From assembly GCA_036273675.1 (NCBI GenBank), contig DASUHD010000178.1, positions 12,786-76,785 of the forward strand: DNA of 64,000 nucleotides, written 5' to 3'. This DNA is from DAHUXT01 sp036273675. GTDB taxonomy: Bacteria; Chloroflexota; Ktedonobacteria; Ktedonobacterales; JADMIN01. The notes under the pieces were generated by a model. It was not told the origin of the DNA, did no database searches, and was given only the letters and a program-made list of their open reading frames with translations. The translations under genes were made by a program, and so were the position numbers. How positions within the stretch are numbered: the stretch's first letter is position 1; each line of letters begins with the position of its first letter. Positions 33,904 through 42,080 of the stretch are shown here, one piece after another.

Positions 33904-34941
33904 CTAAACGCGCGCCGGACGCCACGGCCAGCCAGCAATGCGCCCACCGATACGGCCAGCGCACGCCGGGAGCAAGAAGCCTGCTATCACCACAATTGCT
34001 GCAAACCAATACCACGTATCAAGCACCGGGCTCAAGGGCCGGACGCCCAACCGCCAGAAGCCACTGTGCCACAAACCCATGCTTATGAGCAGGCCATGGA
34101 CTATCCCAAAACTGCCAATCACATTCAGCTCATATCCCTGGAGAGCGCCAATCGCGAGCGCGCGCAGCAGATTATCCGCACGCTGGGCACTTGCGGGCTG
34201 GTGGGTTAGCAAGAGCCGAGGAAGCCGCGCGATCTGACCGAGGAGGATCTCACCCACGATGAGTGTCAGCAGCATTGCGGCTGGTAGCGTCCACAGAAAC
34301 CAGGCAGGAGCCACACTCCGTGTTATCCCATCCCCTAGGTCGAGGGGCACCCCTGCCTCAAGATGGGGCCACATGATGAGCGTGATCAGCGCAACGCCCA
34401 TGGTCAGGACGGCTGCGATCAAGGGAAATACGACCGAGCGATAATCGGAGAGCGTCCGCGGTTGCAGATCGCCATACGTGGGTTCTCGTGCTGTGAGCCG
34501 TCGCAGTCGCCAGACCCCGTACAGATAGCCAAGCCCATAGCCCGCCAGGAAGCTCAAGAACAGGGCAGGCAGGAATAACTGCCGGATCATGTCCACGACG
34601 AAGGTTCCAGAGGCGGTCGATGGAGCGATCCATACAAGCGCCAAGCCACCACACACGAAAAGGACGACGGCCAACCCCAATCCAATCATGGCTGAGGAGA
34701 GGATGATGTCTCGCGAGCGGGAAAACTCTTCTAGCAAATCAGGATAAGCCGCATCAGGGGTTACCACTTCCCACTTGAGCAGTTGCCGCCAGCTATTGCG
34801 CCACCCAAACGCCCCCGGATGGTAGAGGAGATACCATCCGAACGCGACGGCAGCGATGCCAGATCCCAGGAGCAGAAGCACGGGAAGCAGAAAGACCACA
34901 CCAATGAGTAAACTGAGGAATGAGTTGGGATCAATACGCAT
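33904..34941 (-). CDS. Multispanning membrane protein controlled by the GntR regulator
   Basis: This 345-residue protein has 8 or so hydrophobic segments: SFLSLLIGVVFLLPVLLLLGSG, AMIGLGLAVVLFVCGGLALVWI, LFLPALFLSFLAGYGLGYLYGV, VVFPLIAAVLTMGVALITLIM, WFLWTLPAAMLLTLIVGEILLG and two more. There is a charged cytoplasmic loop after the fourth. I do not recognise the family. The place next to a YtrA-type repressor suggests a transporter or stress-response membrane protein, although no ATPase gene is present. ATG 34941 follows AAGGAG by 6 bases. Confidence 0.7.
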   Translation of the reverse strand: MRIDPNSFLSLLIGVVFLLPVLLLLGSGIAAVAFGWYLLYHPGAFGWRNSWRQLLKWEVVTPDAAYPDLLEEFSRSRDIILSSAMIGLGLAVVLFVCGGLALVWIAPSTASGTFVVDMIRQLFLPALFLSFLAGYGLGYLYGVWRLRRLTAREPTYGDLQPRTLSDYRSVVFPLIAAVLTMGVALITLIMWPHLEAGVPLDLGDGITRSVAPAWFLWTLPAAMLLTLIVGEILLGQIARLPRLLLTHQPASAQRADNLLRALAIGALQGYELNVIGSFGIVHGLLISMGLWHSGFWRLGVRPLSPVLDTWYWFAAIVVIAGFLLPACAGRIGGRIAGWPWRPARV

Positions 34942-34954
34942 TATCGGCTCCTTC

Positions 34955-35007
34955 TGTATCAAATACATGATACAGGCAAAGCCCTTCTGTGTCAAGCTGT
35001 TGAGACA
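34955..35007 (-). promoter_or_regulatory. Promoter with two operator palindromes placed on the -10 and -35 elements
   Basis: On the minus strand TTGACA (plus coordinates 34990-34995) and TATCAT (34967-34972) are 17 bases apart. TGTATCA-N6-TGATACA (34955-34974, perfect) covers the -10 element and TGTGTCA-N6-TGAGACA (34988-35007, one mismatch per arm pair) covers the -35 element. Their centres are 33 bp apart, about three turns, so two repressor dimers would sit on the same face. This is a textbook arrangement for autorepression by the GntR protein. Confidence 0.75.
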
Positions 35008-35027
35008 GGGCTATTATCCCGCAATTC

Positions 35028-35501
35028 CTATCCCACGTCGCCGCGCGCGCGGTATTGTAGCGCCTCGGCCACATGCGGCGCGGTGATCGTCTCGCTGCCT
35101 GCCAGATCGGCAATCGTGCGGGCGAGCTTGAGGACGCGGTGGAAGGCGCGGGCGGAGAGCTGGAGCCGTTGCGTGGCGGCGCGCAGAATCGGCTGGGCGG
35201 CGGCGTCCACCTCGCAGTGGGCGCGCACCTCGGCTGGCCCCATCTCGGCGTTACAGGTGATGGACGTACCAGTGAACCGCCGCGCCTGCACCGCCCGCGC
35301 CGCGTTCACCCGCGCCCGCACCACCGCCGAGCGCTCGCCCTCCTGTCTGCCCGTCAGCTTCTCATACTCGACGCGCGGGACCTCGACGTGGATATCGATG
35401 CGGTCCAGCAGCGGGCCGGAGAGGCGTTTCTGGTAGCGGGCGATCGTGGAAGGTGAGCAGGTACATTCGCGCACGGGGTCCGTCGCATAGCCGCAGGGAC
35501 A
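35028..35501 (-). pseudogene. comM-like 3'-end remnant, copy C (longest)
   Basis: The minus strand encodes about 155 residues of a ComM/YifB protein: CPCGYATDPVRECTCSPSTIARYQKR (broken here for length: CPCGY...RECTC...IARYQKR), LSGPLLDRIDIHVEVPRV, NAEMGPAEVRAHC and the end ALQYRARGDVG plus stop. The zinc-type cysteine cluster and Arg finger region are kept, but the AAA+ core upstream is gone. An IS5-type element lies about 100 bp beyond its truncated end. Confidence 0.85.
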
Positions 35502-35601
35502 CCCATGCAGGTAACAATTGCTACTTGGCTCATAATTTTTCTCTCACGCGCAGATACCTGGCGTGAGGTGCGGCAGAGGTCAAAGAGATAAGCCACGATT
35601 A

Positions 35602-36412
35602 GGTTCTGTTGACATTTCAGCGCAACCAGATGAGCGCGCAGACAAAGTGGACAAAGCCCAGGTAGGAGCGATCCAGTTTGTCAAAGCGCGAGAAGATGCG
35701 ACGAAAGTGTTTGAGCTTGTTGATACAACACTCGATGAGATGCCGCTCGCGATAGAGCCAGCGGTCGTATTCCCGCTGGACCGTGGCCGATTGATGCGGC
35801 GGGATGACCGCTTCAGCGCCCTGGGCTTGGACGTGGGCGACGAACGCCGCGCCCGCATAGCCGCGATCAGCGATCACCCGCTCGAACGTGAGGCCATCCA
35901 GCAAGGCGACTGCCTGCGTGCTGTCATGGCGTTGTCCCGCCGTCAGCAGCACCCGCAACGGGTTGCCTAACCCATCGACCGTGAGGTGGATTTTGCAACT
36001 GAACCCGCCGCGACTCCGCCCGAGCGCTTGCGCGCCGCGTTTTTTTGCGCGCCTGCCGCACAGGGATGGGCGCGCACAATCGTCGCGTCAAGCATGCCAT
36101 GCTCGGTGTCGGGATCGGTGGCAAGCGCAGCCAGCAGCCGCTCCCACACGCCCGCTTCGCACCAGCGCACAAACCGCTTGTACACGGTGTTCCACGCGCC
36201 ATATTCGGCGGGCAGCAAGCGCCATTGCGCCCCGCTACGGCTCATCCACTTCACCGCGTCCACGAAGCGGCGGCAGGATTCTTCGTCTCGGCCCACGTAG
36301 GCCCGCGACTCCTGGCGCAAGAACTCCCGCATCTTGCTCCACTCTGCGTCGCTCAATCGTATGTTGGGCATCCCTCCATTCTACGGGGTCATGTCTAAAT
36401 GTCAACAGAACC
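35602..36412 (-). mobile_element. IS5-family insertion sequence (IS427-like), apparently intact
   Basis: The 811-bp element is bounded by perfect inverted repeats GGTTCTGTTGACATTT and AAATGTCAACAGAACC, flanked by TA on both sides (35600-35601, 36413-36414), which fits the short TA-type target duplication of the IS427 group. With the flanks the repeats extend to 19 bp. It encodes one transposase made by frameshifting. Intact ends and gene suggest recent movement. Confidence 0.9.
35617..36371 (-). CDS. IS5-family transposase, OrfA-OrfB joined by -1 frameshift
   Basis: OrfA (36371-35967, 134 residues: PNIRLSDAEWSKMREFL, RFVDAVKWMSRSGAQWRLLP, HGMLDATIVRAH with the first catalytic Asp) and the OrfB frame (to 35617: VIADRGYAG with the second Asp, RHLIECCINKLKHFRRI with the catalytic Glu) overlap. 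At 36040-36046 a run of seven A on the coding strand forms the slippery heptamer A AAA AAC in the OrfA frame; slipping back one base yields QKKRGAQALGRSRGGFSCK and continues into OrfB, for about 250 residues in all. The whole DDE triad is then present. Confidence 0.88.
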
Positions 36413-36810
36413 TAATACAGAGAGCAATCGCTCACAGCACCAGGTTGCCTCATCACTTTCAATAGCCGCATGCACGAGATCGTGACGAGACTGCACTTTC
36501 CTCATCGTGGGGGATCGCTGTTGGCACACCCTAACCCTATACCGGCGTAGTAACTCACGGCATGCGTGTTGCTTATGCAGCCCGACAATCTGGCGCCGTT
36601 TCTCAGCATACAATCGCAAAACGTATGCCAGGCAGGATGGCGATACCGTGCGCGTGGGAGAATCTCCACCTGGTTCGCATCACGGTCGAATCACTGCGAC
36701 CGTGATCATTGGTTTCACCCGGCCCGCGGGCTCCTATCCTCCGCGAAAGAGAGGGACGCTCGCGGTTTGGGCAAGCGTCCCTCTGGGGTATGGAGTTTTA
36801 GCGAGTTTCG
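36413..36810. other. Non-coding stretch with two hairpins
   Basis: ATCACGGTCG and CGACCGTGAT form a perfect 10-bp dyad at 36679-36706 (loop 8). AGAGGGACGCT and AGCGTCCCTCT form an 11-bp stem at 36750-36784 (loop 13), 27 bases after the DoxX-like stop codon on the minus strand, and would serve as its terminator. No gene is supported here. Confidence 0.65.
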
Positions 36811-37200
36811 CTACAGGCCAACTGCCGCCAGAACTGGAATCGCGTCGCTCCACCGCAGCGCGACAAGCCCAACGGCGAGCACAAGGAAGGCGATTGGCAT
36901 GCCTAGATTCACCATGTCCTTGCGGACGACATGCGCGCCGGTCGCGACAATGAAATAGGCGACCATCCACAATGCCGCGGCTGCGCCTACGGCTGGGTAT
37001 ACTACACCCGCAAACAGGCCTACAGCCCCGATCGTAGCCACAATCTTCGCCAGAAGCCAGAACCAGCTCGGATAACTGAGCGCTTCGCGCGTCTTGGCGA
37101 CGCTGGCTGGTTTGCCAGTGATGAGGGAGTAGGCCGCGAAGGCGGTGAATGCCCCCATGAATCCTTCAAGAACAAGCGCCGCAAGTTGCAAGACAGACAT
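36811..37200 (-). CDS. DoxX-like small membrane protein
   Basis: This 129-residue protein has four membrane helices (LAALVLEGFMGAFTAFAAYSL, FWLLAKIVATIGAVGLFAGVV, VGAAAALWMVAYFIVATGAHV, MPIAFLVLAVGLVAL) and the DoxX pattern with KxxG and PAVGAAAA. DoxX-like proteins are poorly understood and some take part in thiol redox control. It is separated from the STAND regulator by 166 bp on the same strand and may be its own unit with the hairpin at 36750-36784 as terminator. Confidence 0.75.
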   Translation of the reverse strand: MSVLQLAALVLEGFMGAFTAFAAYSLITGKPASVAKTREALSYPSWFWLLAKIVATIGAVGLFAGVVYPAVGAAAALWMVAYFIVATGAHVVRKDMVNLGMPIAFLVLAVGLVALRWSDAIPVLAAVGL

Positions 37201-37366
37201 TCAGTACACTCCCCTCAGGTCATCCGGAGCGCGTCCGCCCATCTGATCGTGCGTCACAACGTCGCCACCGGGTTCTGGAGAGCAGTGTACGGGTGGCCCG
37301 CTGGCATCAACGCTTGTAGTGGCGCTTGTAGAGGGGTATGACGCCAAAAACTCGCGCAAGTGGGGC

Positions 37367-40300
37367 TCAGACTTGCGCGCCGCTGCGTAGCGCCTCGGCT
37401 AGCGCGGTCGTCTCCGGCGCGGGCGTAGTCGCCAACTCGTTGCGCAGCAGTCGAGTAAGTGAGTCGAAGTGGCGCAGCGCCTGGGCGCGCTCACCCAACC
37501 GCGCCAGTAACAACATCAGCGCGCGGTGCGCCTGCTCTTGATAGGGGTCGGCCTCAATCAGGCGACGGTAGACGGTCACGGCGCGGGCGTGGTCGCCGGT
37601 CGAGACAAGCAGCCCAGCAAGCAGAGCGACGGCGTCTAGCCAGCGCTGGTGGAGCCCGGCGCGGTAGGTCGCGATCCAATCTCCAGCGGTGTTGCCCGTT
37701 TCGCTTGCGAGGAAGTCGCCATGGTACATCCGCATGGCGTTCTCCAGCAGCGAAATGGCCTTCCCCTGCGCGTCCGGTGCGTCCGGAGCGCTTGCGAGCG
37801 CCTGCCGCGCCTGGGTAAGCGCTGTCTCGAAAGCGGAAACATCATAGCTGTGGGTCCGCTCACGGTTGAAGCGGTAACGTCCGCCCTCAAAGAGCACCCA
37901 CGCTGGGTCGCCCAGTGCCCGGCGACAGGCGTATAATACGGGATGCAGCTGCGAACGCACGTGGGCGGCGTCCGCGTCTGGCCAGAGTGCGAGGCCAATG
38001 CGCGACTTGGTGGCTGGGCCATGCGCCAGCAGGAATAGGAGCAACTCGTGGGCCTTGCTGTAGGTCCAGTCGCTGGACGCCAGCAGCTTGCTCCGAACAT
38101 AGACGCGCGGTGCGCCGAGGGCGAATATGCGCAACTCAACCGGCGGGCGTGGCGCTCGCCTCACTTCTGGCGGCCGCGGGAGTTCAGTTGGGCCATCCAC
38201 CGTAGCGGGCGTGACAGCCAAAGGCGCGCTGACGGCATTCGGCGCGCGGCCAGCAGCCTCAGGCGAGAGCGCGCGGCCAGCGGTCAGTTCACAAGCGAAT
38301 GCCTCCTCGCCCAGCAAGTCGCGGGCAACGGCGATCCAACGCTCGGTGAAGGCACGGTCGAGCGCGAGAATAGGCGCGCTGACGCGCTCACGCGCCGCCA
38401 CCGCCGCGCCGAAGCAGTGAGCTGCGGTGGCACCATCGTCAGCATGCGCTGCAAGTGCGCCCAGCCCTTCGAGCGCAGCGGCCTGCCCTTCCAGGTCACC
38501 AATCGCCAGTCGTAGCGCGAGCGATTCCTGAAAGTGCGCGTGCGTAGCGGCTGGCTGGCCCTGTGCCAGCGCGACACGGCCCAGGTAGAGCAGGGTATGG
38601 GCTGCGCCGCCTTTGTCGCCATGCAGGCGGCGGATTGCCAAGCTCTCCTCGAAATACGGCAGCGCCTGCGCGTGCTCACCCTGCATGAAGAGTGTAACGC
38701 CCAAATCAGTGAGACTTCCGGCAATGTTGCGGCTATCGCCCGACGCGCGCGCCATGGCGATGCTTTCGGTTCCCAGCGCCTGCGCCCGCTCGTATTGGCC
38801 CAGATTCAGCGCTGCCTTTCCCATCGAGCTAAGCGAGAGTGCGGCGCCATGCGTGTAGTTCACTTGCGCGCAGAGCGGCAGGCTTTCCTCGAAGTAGTCG
38901 ATGGCCTGGGCGTAGTCGCCGTTGCCGAGTGCGAGAATCCCGACGTTGAGGATCGCAGTCGCCAGCCCTTTTATATCGCCCAGATCCCGGTAGAGCGCCA
39001 ATGCCTCCTCGACAAGCCTGATTGCGGCGCGGTAGCCCTCATGGTGGTAGCTGAGGATGCTCAGGACGAGCAGTGCGCGGGCGCGGGTGAGGCTACGCTC
39101 AGGAACCAGTTCCAGCGCTTGGCGCAGCCAGCTCCGCCCCTCACTGAGGTAGCCACGCACGAGCCAGAATCGCCAGATGTGGCTTGCCAGACGGGCGGCG
39201 GAGTCATCACGCGTTTGCTGGATGCTCCACTGCAGGGCGGCGCGGATGTTGTCATGCTCCTGTTCTAGCAGATTGAGCCACTGAAGTTGCGCAGGGCCTT
39301 CCAACTCAGGCTCGGCTGGCTCCACTAGGTGGCGGAAGTAGTCGTAATGACGGCGGCGCGTATGCTCCAGTTCGCCCGAGGCGGTCAGCTTCTCCACGCC
39401 GTATTGGCGCAATACCTCCAGCAGGTGGTAGCGGCGTTCGTCCTGGCCCCCCTGAAAGTCGTGTGCGCTCGGGATGCGCTGGACGGCGACCAGCGATTTG
39501 TCTATCAGGTAACCAAGGAGGGTGAGGACGTCCACCTCCGCGTCGCCGCCGCCCACAGCTTCTGCTGCTTCGAGCGTAAAGCCGCCAGTGAAGACTGCGA
39601 GGCGCTGGAAGAGCAGCGCCTCCGGCTCAGGCAGCAGCGCATAGCTCCAGTCCAGCGTAGCGCGTAGGGCCTGGTGGCGTGGCAGTGCAGTGCGGCTTCC
39701 GCCGGTCAGCAACGAGATGGCGGAAGTCAGCCGCTCGGCGATAGCGTCGGGGGAGAGCATGCGCACGCGCGAGGCGGCCAGCTCGATGGCCAGTGGCAGG
39801 CCATCCAGGCGGCGGCAGATCGTGGCCGTCGCCACGGCCGTCGACTGGGTCAGCATGAAACCTGGCGCCACGGAGCACGCGCGCTCGATGAAGAGTTGGA
39901 CAGCTTCGGACTGGGTGATGGTGTCAATGCTGTCATGGTCGTCTGGCAGCGTGAGGGACGGGACGGTGTAGACGGTCTCGCCGGAGATATTGAGCGTCTC
40001 ACGGCTGGTCGCCAAGATGGTCAGCGTGGGGCAAGCGGAGAGCAGGGTCTGTGCCATCTGGGCGCAAGCTTCGATTAGATGCTCGCAATTATCGAGGATG
40101 AGCAGGCTATTGGTCGGGGCGAGCCGCGCAACTATTGTGTCTTCAAGCGCCTCACCTGGCTTCTCGTCTGCTTGGCAGGTGGTCGCCAGGGCATGGCTGA
40201 TGAATGCAGGATCGGAGAGGGGCGCCAGATCGGCCCACCAGACGCCATCTGGATAGACGTCACGCGAGGCGATCGCCACCTCACGCGCCAGGCGGGTCTT

Positions 40301-40447
40301 GCCACAACCGCCGACACCTACCAGGGTCAGCAGTCGTGTGGACGCCAAGATCCGGCTGAGCGCGCTGATATCTTGCCTGCGCCCGATGAAGCTGGTCAGC
40401 GGGCGCGGCAGCGTATCCAGTGCGTGAGCGTGGAGTCTCTCGGCCAT
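37367..40447 (-). CDS. STAND NTPase-TPR regulator with C-terminal BTAD (AfsR-like, domains inverted)
   Basis: This 1026-residue protein begins with an NB-ARC-like ATPase (P-loop TLVGVGGCGKTRLA at 42-54, Walker B LLILDNCEHLI, ILATSRE sensor), followed by about ten TPR-type repeats (LLVLSILSYHHEGYRAAI, GAALSLSSMGKAALNLGQYERA). At about 770 the winged-helix OmpR-like unit starts (LRIFALGAPRVYVRSK, KAHELLLFLLAHGP, LWPDADAAHVRSQLHPVLYACRRALG) and leads into a BTAD domain to the end. In Streptomyces AfsR the DNA-binding and BTAD part comes first. It probably activates genes when a ligand drives ATP-dependent oligomerisation; the neighbouring biosynthetic locus is a possible target. Start ATG 40447 follows GGGGGAGGG. 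Confidence 0.9.
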   Translation of the reverse strand: MAERLHAHALDTLPRPLTSFIGRRQDISALSRILASTRLLTLVGVGGCGKTRLAREVAIASRDVYPDGVWWADLAPLSDPAFISHALATTCQADEKPGEALEDTIVARLAPTNSLLILDNCEHLIEACAQMAQTLLSACPTLTILATSRETLNISGETVYTVPSLTLPDDHDSIDTITQSEAVQLFIERACSVAPGFMLTQSTAVATATICRRLDGLPLAIELAASRVRMLSPDAIAERLTSAISLLTGGSRTALPRHQALRATLDWSYALLPEPEALLFQRLAVFTGGFTLEAAEAVGGGDAEVDVLTLLGYLIDKSLVAVQRIPSAHDFQGGQDERRYHLLEVLRQYGVEKLTASGELEHTRRRHYDYFRHLVEPAEPELEGPAQLQWLNLLEQEHDNIRAALQWSIQQTRDDSAARLASHIWRFWLVRGYLSEGRSWLRQALELVPERSLTRARALLVLSILSYHHEGYRAAIRLVEEALALYRDLGDIKGLATAILNVGILALGNGDYAQAIDYFEESLPLCAQVNYTHGAALSLSSMGKAALNLGQYERAQALGTESIAMARASGDSRNIAGSLTDLGVTLFMQGEHAQALPYFEESLAIRRLHGDKGGAAHTLLYLGRVALAQGQPAATHAHFQESLALRLAIGDLEGQAAALEGLGALAAHADDGATAAHCFGAAVAARERVSAPILALDRAFTERWIAVARDLLGEEAFACELTAGRALSPEAAGRAPNAVSAPLAVTPATVDGPTELPRPPEVRRAPRPPVELRIFALGAPRVYVRSKLLASSDWTYSKAHELLLFLLAHGPATKSRIGLALWPDADAAHVRSQLHPVLYACRRALGDPAWVLFEGGRYRFNRERTHSYDVSAFETALTQARQALASAPDAPDAQGKAISLLENAMRMYHGDFLASETGNTAGDWIATYRAGLHQRWLDAVALLAGLLVSTGDHARAVTVYRRLIEADPYQEQAHRALMLLLARLGERAQALRHFDSLTRLLRNELATTPAPETTALAEALRSGAQV

Positions 40448-40715
40448 GCCCTCCCCCGATGTGGCTGCCGCCTCGCGCCCTCAGCATTACCCTAGCGGCG
40501 CTCGTCACATCCCCTCATCGTGGCATTATACATGATGACATATGCCCAGATACCGGTGCCGCACACGCCCACGTCCTGGTTGCCAACAACAGGCGGCGCC
40601 ATCGAGCGCAAGGCCGTGGTGTACGTTGGGTTATGCCTGGCAAGCGTGCGCAACTGATGCGCTTGCTACGAAGCTGAGTTGCCCTGGACCTGCCTGTCCC
40701 GATTCTTCGGACCTC

Positions 40716-40866
40716 TCACCCGACATCGCCTCTCGCCCGATATTGCAGCGCCCCAGCCACATGCGGCGCGGTGATCGTCTCGCTGCCCGCCAGATCGGCG
40801 TTAGTACGTCAGAATCCGGTGAAAGGCGCGGGCGGAGAGTTGGAGACGTTGGGAGGTGGCGTAACT
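40716..40866 (-). pseudogene. comM-like 3'-end remnant, copy D (most decayed)
   Basis: The minus strand shows the ComM end LQYRARGDVG and stop, with SETITAPHVA-like core at 40758-40784 identical to the other copies, but an indel and substitutions near 40800-40830 break the frame. It is the oldest-looking copy. Confidence 0.75.
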
Positions 40867-41215
40867 CGAAAGGCACTCGTGCAGTTAGCAATAAAATGAT
40901 AGCTGCTTATTGCACGCTAGAGCGGATATATGGAACCTGAACTTTCCGACATAGAATCGGGATCAGAATATGGCCGCGTCGAAACGTGGCCGCATGGTAA
41001 GCGTCAAAGTACGATGCACGGAAGAGGTTGCTATACACGGTGGGGGAAGCAGCCCCTCATAACTTGCCCTTGCTCGCAGGGAACGATCTGCAAGCCCGTG
41101 GCTACCGAGTCACCGGCTGGAGGGTATCCCGTGGATGCGGAGTTGACGCGACAGGGTTGCCGCGCGAGCCTGTACACCATGCGCCGTTCGCTGCATCGCC
41201 CTTGCTGGAGTTGGC

Positions 41216-41540
41216 AGGGAGGAGGCGGCTCAAGTGTGTCTTGGGCCTCTCGGATCCGGAATACGTCAGGAAAATGCCGCTGGAGAGCAGGCAGCAAGCA
41301 TGATGGCGACCGGACGTGACGTCTGGTTCAGCGATGAAACGACGATAGACGAGATCCCGCCAGTGCGCGACCTGGGTACGACGCGCGGAGCAGGCGGTCG
41401 TGGTGATGAATGGGCTCAGCCGTCGCCGGGTGCTTCATGGGACATTGACAGTGACCACGGATGAGTTCGTCACACTGATTCGCGAGCGCTGACGCCAGGA
41501 CAACATTGGTGCATTCTTAAGAATCGGTGAATCAGGTGCG
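41216..41540 (+). pseudogene. IS630-type transposase remnant with two frameshifts
   Basis: Three frames in succession give a recognisable IS630/DDE_3 core: LKCVLGLSDPEYVRKM, then GRDVWFSDETTIDEIPPVR with the first catalytic Asp, then AVVVMNGLSRRRVLHGTLTVTTDEFVTLIRER followed by a stop and RQDNIGAF. Later catalytic residues and inverted repeats are not visible. It is a dead fragment. Confidence 0.7.
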
Positions 41541-41941
41541 CCTCGACATTCCGAAGCTCCTTTTACGACAATGTCCAGACACATCTTAACTATCAGGTTC
41601 AGGCGGCGGCACACTTCACAATTGCCTGGCGCCCCTTTCGCGCAGTGTAGCCGATGTCCTGTAGTGAGCTTTTAAAGACCTTTGGCGCTAGACCCAAGCG
41701 GTTGTGGCTGCCAATCACATCTACGACGCCTGTCAATCGCCCGCCGAGTAGACGGCCGTCTGGCTGGAGGTGCTTACTGTCCGAATCTCTCCGCTGGAGC
41801 AGCATGCAGTGCACATCGTTTCCGTGGCTAGCTACGCAACTGGCGATGGCAGAATTAGCAAGCCTTCATGACAGCAACGATCGATATTAACCAAAGGTAC
41901 CGTATCCCAGCGTTTACGCACGATTACGTACATCTGTGCTC
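41541..41941. other. Stretch without a supported gene upstream of the biosynthetic locus
   Basis: No frame here shows codon use or motifs that I trust; a 71-residue minus-strand frame (41599-41814) is unrecognised. Between 40867 and 41215 there is likewise nothing beyond possible decayed 5' parts of the IS630-type gene. Confidence 0.5.
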
Positions 41942-41969
41942 TTGACATCAAGGGATCGGATACCATAAT
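41942..41969 (+). promoter_or_regulatory. Sigma-70-type promoter of the biosynthetic locus
   Basis: A perfect TTGACA (41942-41947) and CATAAT (41964-41969) lie 16 bases apart, giving a leader of about 105 bases ahead of the acyl-AMP ligase gene. It is among the strongest promoter-like matches that I found in the window. Confidence 0.65.
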
Positions 41970-42080
41970 ATCACGAGCACTCCATGGGTATTCAAAGGCA
42001 GTTGCCATACGTAATGATGGGCACCAATCAGAAATCGATCGGGTGAAGCGCCAGCACTTGGAGAGAGCGAGCCGCCCACC

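Noticed and set aside
31198..40866. Interpretation of the four comM remnants as a CRISPR or other short-repeat array
   Set aside because: Spacing is in kilobases and the shared sequence is part of a coding region; there are no regular repeats and spacers anywhere in the window.
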